Assembly (NCBI GenBank): GCA_003415625.1
Contig: PYIU01000005.1
Span: 563,001-627,000 of the forward strand
DNA from: Aquanectria penicillioides
Lineage: Eukaryota > Ascomycota > Sordariomycetes > Hypocreales > Nectriaceae
Length of the DNA stretch: 64,000 nt
Direction: 5' to 3'
The notes beneath the pieces are model-generated. The model saw nothing but the letters and a program-made list of their open reading frames with translations. It made no database searches and was not told the origin of the DNA. The position numbers and the translations under genes are program-made. Shown here one piece after another: positions 33,443 to 47,733 of the stretch (position 1 is its first letter; each line of letters starts with the position of its first letter).

Positions 33443-33532
33443 CGACAGAGACAAGATTCGAACTTGCGCGGCCGAAGCCAATGCATACCTCGAGATTCGA
33501 GTGCATCCCTTTAACCACTCAGGCACTCTGCC
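33443..33532 (-). tRNA. tRNA-Ser (anticodon CGA) with 9-nt intron
   Basis: A complete class II cloverleaf. The acceptor stem pairs GGCAGAG with CTCTGTC and the discriminator is G. The D stem is CCT/AGG. The anticodon stem is ATGCA/TGCAT, the long variable arm is GGC-TTCG-GCC, and the T arm is GCAAG-TTCGAAT-CTTGT. The anticodon CGA is at 33497-33499 and reads UCG. A 9-nt intron (33487-33495) sits one base 3' of the anticodon, the canonical site, and its TCGAG can pair with the anticodon loop. The mature length would be 81 nt plus CCA. Sequence and position fit eukaryotic intron-bearing tRNA-Ser(CGA). Confidence 0.95.
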
Positions 33533-34380
33533 GTTGGATTGATGCTTTGTTGCATGTTTGTTAAAAGTGGGTGCGCTTATTGTCTATCATATGCCTCGAT
33601 CCATTTTCGCACCCACATCAGGTGGAGTTTGGATCTCACCCCGCACTTCGGAAGCCTGCTACTGGCCATAATACGATACATGGGTCAAGGAGAAATCTCC
33701 GAGAGAGCTCCATATTGAATACCACAGGAGATATTGACGTACTGAGGCGAGACCGGCTGGCTGGCGTGTAACGTGTTTGTGCGCCATGTTTCGTGGTAGA
33801 AGCGCTGGGGGTGGCACGCAACAAGCGTAGCATTGGGGGAAAAGGAGCCCTCACAACTCATCAAGTAGCAAACCGTAACGGTCATCAGTCACTCAATCAC
33901 TGAGAATCTTCATTCTCAGCGCCATTATCCGAAACTTGTCCCAGCCTTGCATGTGCGGTGCGTGTCCTGTGCATGCATAGACGAGGCGATCCCCAGTTCT
34001 GAGGCCACTGAATTGCTTTGCCCAGACCACCGCCACCGTTCCCCGGAGGCCCGACAGAAGCAACCCGACGCGACCACAGCACGCTGCATTAGGCTCAGGT
34101 TAGGTTTCTTGTTGCTTTGCTGGTGTTCAAACACGGTGGATTGCGTGTCCGTTAGCCTCGTCGGGGCCCTCTCAACGACCGGCCACGTTTGCTGTCGTTT
34201 GCATTAGTGTGCCTATTGGCTATGCGTTGTTGTCCTAGTGCCAAACCGGTGCTGCAGCCGCATGTCGGATCAACTTGCACCGGGAGACGCACTATAAAGA
34301 CATGATGAAACCGTTGAGCGATCTATGCCTGTTCATTCCTCACCACCCAAGATCTTGCACAATTCCACGCAGGAGTGGGC
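33533..34380. other. Intergenic; tRNA 5' flank and BTB promoter
   Basis: 848 bp without a supported gene. A TATA-like TATAAAGA lies near 34292, about 90 bp before the BTB start. Confidence 0.5.
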
Positions 34381-35256
34381 ATGATGCAGCTTGATCAGAC
34401 AACTGCCAAGGCGCTTCAAAACGCTCTTCTCTCGTGCGTCCCCCCCCTCACGGTGATGCCTCAGCCACACCGGTTCCTAACAACTCGCAGAGCCGAGAGC
34501 GGCCTCTACTCCGACCTCGTCATCAAGTGTGGCACTGATGAGTACTTTGTCCACAAGATCCTCATCTGCACACGATCCCCCTTTTTCGCAAAGGCATGCG
34601 ACGGGCCCTTCAAGGTCACTTTCCTGTTTCCACCACTCACGCGAGGATGCCGGGGCTGACATCCCTCCAGGAGGGCCAAAGTGGCGAGATAGATCTCCCA
34701 GACGACGACCCGGAAGCCGTCGCATCGATGATCAGCTACCTCTACAGAGGCTACTACCCCGAGTGGAGGCAGATGCTGAGCGGCCCGGCGACAAGAAGCT
34801 GGGCCCTTCGTGGAATGTCGATACCTACGGTAAGGGAACTCATAATGTCTAATATTCTTACAAGAGTTGTCATAGAGTAACTTATCCACAACAGGAAGTG
34901 AAACAATCTCTCTGCAAGACGAGTACCTCTGTCTGCACGCCAAGGTCTACGCCCTGGCCGAAAAGTACCAAATATCCGGGCTCAAGGAAATGGCTCTGCG
35001 CAACTTCTCCTTCCTCGTGCCGCGCACCATCTCGCCGCACAACTTTGCAGAGGCCGGCGAGATCGCATACACCATGACCATTGACACGGACCGGGGGCTG
35101 CGCGACCTGGTCGTGTCGGTGCTGTATGAAAAGTCGCATTTCCTGGAAGACGAGGCCCTCAAGAAGCTGCTGAGGCGGCTGCCTGACCTGACCTACGACT
35201 ACGTCATGTACCAACACCGCAAGCAGGAGGACGGTGGAGCGAGAGTGGAGAAGTAA
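34381..35256 (+). CDS. BTB/POZ-domain protein, about 232 aa, 4 exons, one apparent frameshift
   Basis: Small fungal BTB protein, probably a protein-interaction or Cul3-adaptor type. Exon 1 is 34381-34433. Exon 2 is 34491-34614 (YSDLVIKCGTDEYFVHKIL, CTRSPFFAKACDGPFK, the BTB core). Exon 3 is 34671-34829 (EGQSGEIDLPDDDPEAVASM, YLYRGYY). Exon 4 is 34895-35256 (CLHAKVYALAEKYQISGLKE). A strong GTAAGG donor ends exon 3, but its phase is off by one. The frame changes near the CCC run at about 34785-34787, where one extra C gives PGDKKLGPSWNVDTYGSET and a total of 699 nt, in frame. The alternative is a weaker donor at 34810 (GTGGAA), which needs no frameshift and gives 225 aa. I favour a missing C because the same error recurs nearby. 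Confidence 0.75.
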
Positions 35257-35614
35257 GTCTTTCCGGATCGAGAGCCAAAATGGCGGGATTGATATGAGCA
35301 CGGCGTCGGCGTATGCATATTTGAGTGTTTTCGTTGTTTATGTATATGCGCAACTCAGTAGCTGACGAGTGGCGCAAGTCTCGTCGGCGTACGCTGCATT
35401 GAAGAACCCGTAGTCACCAATAGGCTCGCAATGGACGATTTCTGGTACGATTAGGACCCTGCCTCTGGCTTTCGAGCTCTGGCGTCAAGCACAGAGCTCT
35501 GGAAACTATGTTCAAATAGTATAAAAAAATATATATATGTACAAGTGAATACCAACCCTCCCAATTTATTTCCGCTTCAATTCATTCATACCCAACCCAT
35601 TTCCGTGCATCAAA
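35257..35614. other. Short intergenic between convergent genes
   Basis: 358 bp holding the 3' flanks of the BTB and xylanase genes; AT-rich near 35520-35545. I see nothing else. Confidence 0.6.
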
Positions 35615-37709
<2,095 letters not shown>

Positions 37710-39085
37710 GTTGGGTTAAGTAAAGAGCGGAATGCGAAGTGAATGAACGAACGAATGAATGAATGAATGAATGAAGCAAAAAATAACTAAAAAGAATGGC
37801 ACGCAAACAAACAGATGCGTTAAAGAAAAGAACGAACACTCAAGAGTTACAAGCCAGAGTCCATTACAATACGCGCAATCACATCTTGGGGGTCCGGCGT
37901 CGTTATTATACGGCTGGATCGGCAGGCCGACCAGTGGAATCTGGCAATCGGCACGTCAAGACCGGACGAAAAAAAAAAAGAGGGACCCCGGCCGGCAAAA
38001 TATCCTCCGTCAGTCGAATTCCAGATGGTGGGATGAAGCCCTAGTCCTTTGAATTTCGCGCTCGTCTCAGGTCCCCGTACGACCGGGGTGCGGGTGTGGT
38101 GACAGCATCCACAGTGGGCTGAAGAACTTGTACGCGCTTAGCATCAACGACGAACTGGACTGACATGGAGGCCGGATGAAGAGAGAAACGGAGGAAAAGG
38201 AGTCATCACCTGAAGCATTTCGACATGAGTCGACAGATCTCAGTCACCTTTCCCAACGCTTGGGCTCACAATGATGCGTGCCGGGCCCTCCTTGTCCCCC
38301 CGCTCCCCTGACCCAAGCGACGAGGACGTCGTCCAGTCCAAGTCCAGGTTTCATCCGGATCGACATATCTGAGTAAACCTAAGATCTTGTTATCACCACA
38401 GACGTGCCTGAGCACTATCAACAAACTCCACGCCCACAGCGGTACGGTAAATAACATGATCACATCCATGTATCCCGTCCACCGCCATCGCGCGTCCCGG
38501 GGAAATCACACTATGCGCTGTGGCCCCGAAGCTCCTTATATTAAGGGAGATCCCAGCCAGAGCCAAGCTCCATTGTCTGAGAGTCGAGCTCAACCTTGCC
38601 GTCTCAACGAGCCAAAGCAATCAATCACTTTTCATTGATATTACTGCCGGACCCGCCTCGGACCACCCGTTCAATCTGAAGGGAAAAAAAGGGATGACGC
38701 CAAATTGGCTTCTGTGCCAATGGCCACGCTTCCGTGACATAACATTGCCCGATTAGGAAATCAACAACCGACCCAGCAGGGCCAGCACGAGCACAACGTA
38801 GATCATCACCCAACTTGACGATTTCATCATTTTCATTCACGACAGATTTTGGCTTGTTCTTTTGAACATTCTAAGCAGCGCTAACAAACATAACCAAACG
38901 CCTCACAAAAAAAAGGTATCTCCCAAACATCCAGTCCCGAGGCGCTCTGCCATTTGACCTTGCAACTCCAAGCCGAGCATATAATATCATCCAACGCCAT
39001 GCTGACCAAGTTTCCACGCAACTGGTATACAATATCAGTGTTCCGTCCAACGACCTTAAACCCGCATATTCCAAATCGTAATGCG
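37710..39085 (-). promoter_or_regulatory. Xylanase promoter region
   Basis: 1.4 kb without a supported gene. Several matches to the CreA/CRE1 carbon-repression consensus SYGGRG are visible on either strand, for example at 37986-37991, 38083-38088 and near 38298 and 38495. That would fit glucose repression of a xylanase. I saw no clear GGCTAA xylanase-activator box. The sites are short and could be chance matches. Confidence 0.35.
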
Positions 39086-40920
39086 TCATACCGCCGTGTC
39101 CCATCTTGGTGCGTTCAAAATAAGCCCCATGAGACACCCAGAAATCACCGCAGTTATCGGTACGGTGATGATCCAACCCAGATAAATCCATCCAACTAGC
39201 TTAGGGTTGATACACTTCCAATCCCCATTCGCTAGACCCACGCCGACAGTGGCACCAGTTATGCACTGCGTCGTCGAGATCGGCAGCTGCAGTCTCGTGG
39301 CCATGAGCACGGTAATGGCGCTGGCAAGTTCCATGCAAAAACCTCGACTCGGCGAGATAAGAGTTAGGCGGTTACCAAGCGTGCGCATGACGTGGTAGCC
39401 GTATGTGAGGAGTCCAAGAACAATCGATGCGCCTCCAACACAGAGAATCCAGATGGGGATATCCACAGTTTCGGCAACTATGCCCGTGGACCACACCTCA
39501 TAAGCCGTTGTAAACGGGGCAATGGCGTTTCCTACGTCATTGGCACCGTGAGTAAACGAAGCTGTAGCAGCCGTAAGAATCTGCAGTGCAGAATACATGT
39601 ACTCGGCACGATTATCGTAGTGGTCCGTCCGTGCATGCATGTCCTCCAAATCCCAGTTCATGACTGCATTTCTCTTTTGCATCGTAATGACGTCTTGCTC
39701 GATGCCTCGAAGCAAGACTCGGTTTACTTTCCAGGCCAGCACGCTGGGTTTGTTCCATGAGCCTGGAGGGCGGGGAGGAATAAATTCCTCGGAGGATCGC
39801 GCCTCAGAGGGGCGTCGAGTAGACTCGGGAAGACTTTGGGCTGGAGGAGGAAGAATCCATTGATCATCCTTGTCTTGGCTAGGTGGGTGTTGCGTCTGCA
39901 CTGACTCGAGAAGGGACTCGGATGCTCGAACATACTCGAGCTCTTCGCGAGTCAAATGGCCTCGGTAATAATCCTTGATGCGATGTTTTGAGAAGCCAAC
40001 TGGAGTGGGTGGTGGTGGGGCGCGATATAGCAATAGCGGCCCTTGGAGGATGTGATACCACTTCAGAGTCCAATCCTCGTGGATAATTCTGGTCCATAGG
40101 TAAGGTAATAGGAAAAAGGCTTGTAGAATAACAACCCCTATCGAAGTCGAAAAGATGGCAATGATAGATGTACGAGTAGATACAACAATATTGCTGATTC
40201 CTTTCCACGCAATAAGCACTGCTTGATGTTAGTCTGAACCTGTAGTGCAATGATAAGAGACGTACTGGTCAATGCCGCGACTGTAAGGAAGGTATAAAAT
40301 GGTATGGAGTACAAAGCAAGTCTAACGGCGTTGTGTCGGGTCAAGACGAACTTCTTTGTAATGAAGAATAATATGGCGCCCAGACAACCTGCAATTCCCG
40401 GCGCAATAACCCAAGCGGCAAAGACTTGGGACACGCCGTCCCATCCCCAGTTGACCTTTTTGATGCCGATCGATGCCGTCGCCGTTCCAACTATGCCGCC
40501 AATAACAGAGTGGGTTGTCGATACGGGCATTCCATTTCTCGTAGCAAAGGTCAAGAACAGTGACGATCCAATGATCGTGCACATCATGGCGAGGAGGAGG
40601 ACGCTAGGCTGGCTGTCGAAGTTGTGGGGATCGACGATCTTGCTTCGGATCGTATCTGCCACTCTGGAACCGACGACTACACTACCAGAAAACTCACAGA
40701 CCGCTGCCACAACCATGGCCTGTTTCATGGTCAACGATCTCGACGAGACCGAGGTAGCAAAGGAATTCGCGACATCGTTGGCACCTAGGATGGGTCAGCC
40801 ATGGTAAAGAAACGGGAACAAATTGTGTAGTCGCAGAGGCGTACCGATGTTCCAGGCATCTAGGACTGCAAAGATGGTCGTCAGAGCGAAGATGTAGTCA
40901 TACTGATGTAGCACCGCCAT
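39086..40920 (-). CDS. pho89: Pho89-type phosphate permease (PiT family), 575 aa, 3 exons
   Basis: Plasma-membrane phosphate symporter, sodium-coupled in characterised fungal members. Two inverted PiT signatures are present: WNIGANDVANSFATSVSS near residues 23-40, built across the first intron, and THGANDVGNAIAPFTTAY in the C-terminal half. NGMPVSTTHSVIGG and LQLPISTTQCITGA are the paired family repeats. Exons are 40920-40845, 40784-40266 and 40218-39086. Introns are 61 and 47 nt with GTACG donors. Phases agree, for 1728 nt. A long hydrophilic central loop (about 260-365), with a poly-Pro patch, separates the two membrane halves, as in yeast Pho89. No frame problem is seen, although genes on both sides have them. 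Confidence 0.93.
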
Positions 40921-43382
40921 TGCGTGATGGCCTCGGCCGCCAGCAACTGGAGACGGAGCGCGGGGCAAATGATTATGTTTGATCGATCGGGGTGATCGGC
41001 GTGCTTCTGGTCTGGGTTAGTGACCCGGAGAGTCGTGAGTGAGGCACGACAGGAACCAAAATGTCAATCCATGGTCCAAAGTGGCCTGTGAGAGAGGTCC
41101 AGGATAAGGCGGGCTGTCAGGCGGGAGTGGGTGGGATCTTATAATATGCACTGGCCTAAGCTCAGCGGAAGGGAGGGCTGCTGCAACGTGCACATGGGGT
41201 AGGCAAGTAAGCCAGGTCAGGGCTCGGGAGACGGGGCTCTGGATACGGGGCTCAAATGTGACTATTTGATTTGGCTTCATTGACCCAGTGGAGCGGTTAA
41301 AGTAAAGTGCCTGGGCCTTTCTGTCACTGCCAGGTCGTCGAGGGACGCGCAACGAGGCAGATGGGTCGTTCCTGTCCGGATCATGGTGCCGACGGGGCGA
41401 ATGTGCACCAGGGCGAAGTGCTGATTCGCCAGCACAAAGAAGGATCAAAGCCGCAAATCCCAGTCGTCGAGCTGAAGAGTCGAGACGTCGAGAGGCGCAG
41501 GGGAAATATAAGCCAGGATGGAGAGGAGAGAGACGCCATGACACAGAGGCACTGAATCGGAGCCGTAGGAGCAGGAGCGGAACAAGACCCTAGCTCCTGC
41601 GCAAATCTGAATGCAGCAGTAGAGTACGAAAAGCCCAATCTGTCGTGCTCGGCTGGTACCATCTTCACAAGATGTCCATCGGGGTCGTGGCTGGGATGAA
41701 GATGGGTGGGCCAATGACACACGGCAAATCGCCCACGAGGCGCTGATGACGACTGGTCACTGATTCGCAGCGGCGTGAGCCAAGGATTTTTGTACTCGAT
41801 CCGGCACTGAAGAAGAAAGAGGACGAACGCCATAGCGAGGAAGCTAGGAAGCCAGGAACCGTTTTCTCAATGCCAGTCGACCGCGTGAGTATCCGCTGCT
41901 GCTGTTGAGCGTTGTGGAGCGACAGGAACAGGAATGAGCCATCACCACATCGCATCGCATCGCATCACCTGTGCAGCGCTTTCCTGGGCGTGAAGCGACT
42001 GGTTGGGGTTTCGTCCCGAAGCTCTGGGGCCTAATTGATGTCTGTTGCACTCACGGACCACCGGATTGAGCTGCCTGAGTCGCAGAGAGGGAGCAATTGG
42101 GAGGTTGCATTGCGTCCTTGATCATGACATTTTGTTGGTGTGTGAAACAATAGGCGAAGTCAGTGACAGCCTCAAAGCGTTGCAGAGGCCGTGCGTGCAT
42201 CCCTGCCCTTCCCAGCAGGCGGCGCAGCCTTCATGGTCGTACAGCCAGCAGCAACAGCTACTTTTTGCTGGGCCAACTCGACCCGTAACTTACACCGAGG
42301 CCAAGCAAAAAAGAAAGGCAGCCATGATTATATCTTGCGTCGTGCTGCGACCTTGAAGCAAGACAAAGGGGACAAGACAGCGCCAACAACGCCACCACGC
42401 ACAACTCACCAGACATCAACTCGTCGGGGTTCCATGTTGGAGACTGGCTGAACAGGTGCTCTTGGGTAGCAATTCGCGGCTCAGGAGACGGTTACGCCGC
42501 CTAAAGCCCTCGCCAGAGTTGAACGACGCCGCAAAACCCAAAGTCCAACACATGACCGGCGGTGCTGCCTCCCACGTGCGGCGCTGTTGACCAGATGTGG
42601 CCACCGAGACAAGGCGGCTGCAACAGAGGCCTTGGCTCCCCCACGAGCACGGGAGTGGAACGACGGGCTGGGGAAGGCCAGCAGAGGCCGGCAAGGCAAT
42701 CCGTGGCAAGCGCAGGATGTGACATGCGTCGTAGCAAGGGCCGCCTTAGCGCTATTCATCGCATCGTCACATCGTCGCATCGTATTTGCATTGGTGATGA
42801 TTTACGGATAGAGTTGGCGAGATCAACAACCAAGCTTTGGTTCTTACCCTTGGGACAAAAGCCCGGTACGTACCGTGCGTGAACCCCCACACACACCCCA
42901 ATCGAACTCCTTCCTCGGGGAAAAGCAACCAAGCCATGCCTGATACTGGAGCAGCCAATGTTCTTCAACAGACGAGACATCCACAGAACCGGCAAATAAA
43001 TTTGTATTTCATGCAAGTTTAACGAGAACCTGTGCACTTTAAGTAGCTACCTCGTATTAAACATTTGGTTTTCCATTACACATCTGGCTATCCAGGCTAC
43101 AATCCATGTCCTCCGTGATAGACGTCATGTAAGTCAAGCACGGGTAAGCTGTCAACCCCAGCCCAGAATACTCCGGTGGCAACACAACCTCGGCCCGTCT
43201 AAACTCCGAGCTCTTCCGCCCATCCACCTGCGTCACACCTCCAAACCACGGCGATATCGCAAAAAGCCTTGTGCGGCATCCTCCCACATCGTCCACCGAA
43301 GGACTCTTCATCCACGCACCATTTTTTTTTTTCCTTTGCCCACCGACGCCCAATCACCCCACGCACACACGCACGCACAACC
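40921..43382. other. Intergenic (2.5 kb): pho89 and SDHAF4 promoters
   Basis: Divergent gap without a supported gene. A CACGTG E-box, the core bound by Pho4/NUC-1-type phosphate regulators, is at 42573-42578. It is 1.65 kb from the pho89 start, so a role is doubtful. A CATCG pentamer array lies near 41949-41968. The last 60 bp before SDHAF4 contain CACGCACACACGC repeats. Confidence 0.45.
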
Positions 43383-43775
43383 ATGTCTCGTCTTCTCCGC
43401 TCCTTCGCTCCTCTGCGAGCCCCCTCTACCGTCCGCCTCTCATCCACCTTCCGCGCCCGCCCCGCGCCGCCCAAGCTCCCCGCCCAGGAGCAAGCCGAGT
43501 TCGAGCGTCTCCAGCGCGCCGCCTCCGTCTCAGCCGCCTTCCAAGCCGAGGGCCTCGAAGTCCCCGGGGAGTCGACCACCGCCAATGACGCCGCCCCTGC
43601 CGCCACTGCCACCCAGACCGAAGATGTCAACCAGGGCTTGTTCCGTGGCGCACCCCCGGAGTTCGAGGGCGACGTGAACCCCAAGACCGGCGAGGTCGGC
43701 GGGCCCAAGAATGAACCTCTTCGATGGGGGCACGGTGGTGACTGGAGCTACAACGGTCGGGTGACGGATTTCTAA
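43383..43775 (+). CDS. SDHAF4: Succinate dehydrogenase assembly factor 4, mitochondrial, 130 aa
   Basis: Chaperone that binds flavinylated Sdh1 before complex II assembly. The single exon begins MSRLLRSFAPLRAPSTVRLS, an Arg/Ser-rich, acid-free presequence for the mitochondrial matrix. The DUF1674 signature fills the C terminus: GDVNPKTGEVGGPKNEPLRWG, then GDWSYNGRVTDF at the very end. The length is normal for fungal members. The middle is Ala/Thr-rich and not conserved. The ATG context (ACCATGTC) is good. Confidence 0.93.
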   Translation: MSRLLRSFAPLRAPSTVRLSSTFRARPAPPKLPAQEQAEFERLQRAASVSAAFQAEGLEVPGESTTANDAAPAATATQTEDVNQGLFRGAPPEFEGDVNPKTGEVGGPKNEPLRWGHGGDWSYNGRVTDF

Positions 43776-44116
43776 ACCCCCACCAAGAGAAGTCAATGCC
43801 GAAGGATTCGACACCAAAGTTGACAAATCCTATGCTCTCATGCGTCCCTGGTCAGCACATGCGAATGAAAAGCATGAAGAAAACACTGTACGATTACGAA
43901 TTGGAATAATAGACGACACCACATGTTTGAGGATGGTATTGAAATATTCAGCCACACGGCCCTGATTAAAATTGTCCTACGATATGTCATGAGATCAAAT
44001 GGGTATTCTCTAATCTTACAAGAACCCTTGTCAACCCTCTACCCCTAGCAATGCATTCTCGGTGTAAACGCCTTTCAAGTTCGCCACCACCAGTCCATTT
44101 TGTGCAATGCGCCAGC
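43776..44116. other. Short intergenic between convergent genes
   Basis: 341 bp holding the 3' flanks of SDHAF4 and Rxt3. I see nothing else. Confidence 0.6.
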
Positions 44117-47100
44117 TCACTGGCCGCCCTTTTCCTTCACCGCGGACTGGTCCGCATCTTCCATGTCGACGTCCTTGTCCCGGCTCTCCTTGGCCTGCGT
44201 AGTAGCGTCTAACTCCACCGTCCGGTTTTCCTTGTCCCCGTCGCTGGCAGAACCCTGTTCGCCGTTGCTGTTATTCCTTTGCTCCTTGTTTTCCCGTTCC
44301 TTCTTCCACCAGTTGCCCGATATCTCGCCCCTAAGTCGTCCAATGCGTTCCTTCTCTTTTTCTCGATCCTGGCCGCTGATGTTCTCAACGCTGCCATTGA
44401 CCTCCAGCATAGCCTTGCGCATGCGCTCTCGGCGTGCTTTGCCTCGAAGTCGAGCCTGGGGTTGAGCTCCATTCTCAACCCATCGTACGCTCTTAACCAT
44501 AAAACTGATTCCATCGTGGACCGTGTGCCGATTGCCATAATCACCACCAAACTCCCGACTCGAAATGCCATGTCGCGTTGTGGCGGAGTACTTTGTCAAT
44601 CGTGGGAGAATCAAAATATTGATGTGCAGGTCGCGTTGGGGGGGATCGACATGGGCCCACCCGTTGGAGGCGAAGTGATGAGCCCTTCGGACTCTAGATC
44701 AACCGTGCCGATAGTATTCTTGGCTTTGCGTCGCTTGTTGTCGTTTGAGCCTTGCTCAATGTCCAAAAGGGAACTGTCCACGTCTTCGGTCCATTCGCCC
44801 TTGATCCAGCCACTATGTATGCAAGCAGCCACCACATCAGAATCATCTGTGTAGACATCGGTGCCCCAGAGAAAACCTCGAGAGGTGATTTCTTCACGAG
44901 ACACTGGGGACAGATGAATTCGCGCAACTTTGACGGTGAGCGTGCAGTTTTCCTTATCCTTGATCAAGTCCCAGGGTAGTGGTTTAGGGTTCGAGGCGAA
45001 CGATCGGTGGGTTGACGTGCTGGGAATAAGCCGACCGGCTTTCAGTCCGGGTTCGTATATGAAGTCTCCCAAATGGTGTCGCGGACGGGCAGAGACGGAA
45101 TCTAAAACTGCCTTTGAAGTGACAATCGTCTTCGGCTTCGGGGGATAACAGGCGCGGCTGGTTGTGCTGACTGTTTCGCGGGCGCATGATGGGTGTGCGT
45201 GCCTCGTGGGCCATGATGATGATGGAGGGCGGCGGCGGCGGCCTTGTCAACTGGCAACGGGCCAGCAGAAGCGCCACCCTTGACATTTTTGAATGTTGTG
45301 CTGCCTCCGGCTTGCGCAGCCGCAGGATCACCTGGGTGGTGGTGATGGTGGTGTGCGTGACTAAAGGAATGGTCAGTAAAGTCAAGCTCTATGCAGCGCT
45401 GGGGAGGTACTCAAGCACGTACTGGTGGTGGTGATGATGCTGGTGCGTCTTGGGCCGCTTGGTTCGGTTTCCAGGGGTAAGTCTTCCTGTGCTGTCGTCA
45501 TCTGCCTTGTCTTCTTCCTTAAGCTTCCTCCTCCTGCCCTTGGTGCCTTTAGTGGTGGCATCAGGGCCCGAATCAGGCGTTGTGTTTTCCACCTCCTCTC
45601 GTCTCGCGAGGGTGGCGTTGGTAAAGGGCATCGGGGCCCCGGATGCGATCGGGCTTGACACTCCAATAACGCCATTTCCAATACCAGCAAACATTCGCCC
45701 AAACTCGCTCTTAATGCCTGGCTCTCCGGCCGGTCCGGGTTGTTGTAACTGGGCGCCTTGCACCGCTTGTGGGAGTGGTGAGATTCGACCCTTACGGTTC
45801 ATCTCTTGAATAGCCAGCAAGTTCCTTGGCCCGCCGTTGGGTGCATTAGCTGCCGAGGCGTCGTCGTTATTTCGATGTCGGGGCGATTCGAATTGGGCCG
45901 AGGGATGGGCGCCATTGTACGCAATGGCGGGCGGGGGTGGCGCCTCCTCACCAAGTCGCGGGCGATGAGGAGGAGGTTGCTGCTGCGGGTGAAGCAGATT
46001 CATTCGGGCTCGATCAGGAGAGTCGTAAGGTTGCGGGGAGCCGAGGGCGCATTCTGAGGGGGTGGTGGATGAGAGACGGGGGGATAACGTTCGGGGGGCG
46101 CAGTTTGGTAGGCGGGGCCGTGTCCTGGATACGGCGCGGTGGAAGGAGGATAATCCGGGTGCGGCCGCTGGTGGTCCATCGGGGCCCGGTAAGTCGGGTC
46201 GGGGCCTTGGCGTCCCCAATGAGCGTCTCTCGGGTCTCTAGGGTCTCTAGGGTCTCTAGGGTCTCTGGGATCTCTTGGATCTCTGGGATCTCGAATATCA
46301 CGGGGGTCACGAGGGTCTCGGTGGTCTCGTGGGTCGCGCGCATCGGGCGGGCGACCATACGGAGGTGGATTTCTCGGAGGTTCACGATGCCCAAATTCGC
46401 TGGGATGCATTGGGTGCCGACCTGAATCGCTTCCCGAATATGCCCGCTCTCTTCTTTCTCGCTCTCGTTGCTCGGCCTCTCCTCGTTCACGCTCTGCTCG
46501 GTACCGGTCGTCGTAGGGGTAGGGTCGCAAGCTGGTTCTTTCTGGGTTGTACTCCATTGCAGGTCCGAGCCTGCCCATTTCTTCCCGCCGACCAAAATTA
46601 TCTTCGGGTCCAGGAGCTCGACCCAGATCCATGGGCCGAGGAGGCATCCCCGGGTACGCTTTGGGCTGGCTGCTCGGTCGCGGAGGCGGTCCAGGAGGCG
46701 GACCAGGAGGCAGGCGACTTGGTTCCCTACCCAGGTCGCCTGATGCAGAGGGATGACGCGAGTGGTATGCTGAAGGAGTGCCGTAGCGTTGCACTTCCGG
46801 GGTTGAGTAATGGCCCTGCGGAGAGCCCCGAGGATCGTAGGGCCTCTGGTGATCGGGAGTCTGCGGTCGTCGGAAGGGAGGGTAGTCGGCGGCGGCAGAG
46901 TGCATTCTAGGCGAAGCTTGCACAGCAGGGGTAGGCGCATACGGAGGCCCAGAGGCAGGGGCTGAGGAGTGAGTAGGATAGTGCGATGGAGGAGGTTGCG
47001 AATCTCGATGGGATGCAGGAGGTGGACCGCCCAGCATCGATGATATCGACATGGTGCTGCCACCGCTGTTGGTTCTCGCAATTGAGCCCAAGGCTGGGAG

Positions 47101-47733
47101 CTCTCGACCGGAAGGAAACGACATTGGAGGGCCGACAGCCACGGGAGGCGCCCTCGGCGGAGGTGGCCCGTAGCCCATCATGCCGTGCGACTGCTGGCCG
47201 GGTTGCGGCGGCTGCCCTCCCGGCTGGGGAGGCGAGTTTGGAGGAGGCATCGCGTGATTTAGGACTCGAAGCGAGGGGAGCGAAGGCGATGCTTGAGGCC
47301 GCCGATGGGCAGAGTCTTGCGAGAATGGGCGGGCGGCCGAAGAATGGAAGGGTGTGTCGGAGGGTCGTCGCTGGAGCGGATTGTGGGCGGCATACGCAGG
47401 GCTCTGGTTGGGGCTTAGGTTCTGGGCGTGGGCGTGGGCGTGGGCGTGGGCGTTGGCGGCGTGGGTGTGGGACGCGTGCGCGGGGAGAGAAGAGTTGGAG
47501 ATTGCGGAGAGCGACGGGGAGGAAGCAGAAGGGGAGGCGGCGGCGGGAGCGGCGGCGATGATGCCGTTGTGGGCGGCAGCCGCAAGGTGGCCGAGTGTTG
47601 ATGTTGATTTTGTTGTTGTTGTGGTCGGTGTTGATGTCGGAGGAGGAAGTGAAAGTGGATGCGCAGAAGGGAAAGGAGAGCGTGCGTAGGGCGACGGCTG
47701 GAAGGGAAGCTTGGGCGGGTGCCGTGGATCCAT
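44117..47733 (-). CDS. rxt3: Rxt3 subunit of the Rpd3L histone deacetylase complex, about 1185 aa, 2 exons, three apparent frameshifts
   Basis: Nuclear co-repressor component. Exon 1 (47733-45423) encodes a long disordered region rich in Pro, His, Arg and Asp, with poly-Pro, a HAHAHAHA run and a DPR repeat. A 62-nt intron (GTACGT...TTTAG) leads to exon 2 (45360-44117), which holds the Rxt3 domain: GDFIYEPGLKAGRL, WGTDVYTDDSDVVAACIHSGW, GEWTEDVD, LPRLTKYSATTRHGI, HDGISFMVKSVRW. Frame is lost three times, each at a C run on the coding strand: 46034-46037 (C4), 45140-45144 (C5) and 44638-44644 (C7). One extra C at each restores continuous, family-like sequence and a total of 3558 nt. The acidic and Lys-rich C terminus looks normal. 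As the gene is usually conserved and single-copy, sequence error is likelier than decay. Confidence 0.88.
46220..46335 (-). repeat. 9-bp tandem array coding DPR repeats
   Basis: Roughly ten units of CTAGAGACC/CGAGACCCT type inside Rxt3 exon 1, translated as RDPRDPRD with rare His or Ile replacements. Four consecutive units are identical on the DNA level, so expansion looks recent. Confidence 0.8.

Noticed and set aside
34375..34659. Single-exon reading of the BTB gene start
   Set aside because: It reads through the first intron and ends before the second half of the BTB domain; splicing gives the conserved core.
42573..42578. CACGTG as a phosphate-regulator site for pho89
   Set aside because: It is 1.65 kb from the start, and CACGTG occurs at many other places in the window.
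45806..47081. Long plus- and minus-frame alternatives over Rxt3 exon 1
   Set aside because: Shadow frames produced by the 9-bp and Pro-rich repeats; only the frame joining to the Rxt3 domain is conserved in character.
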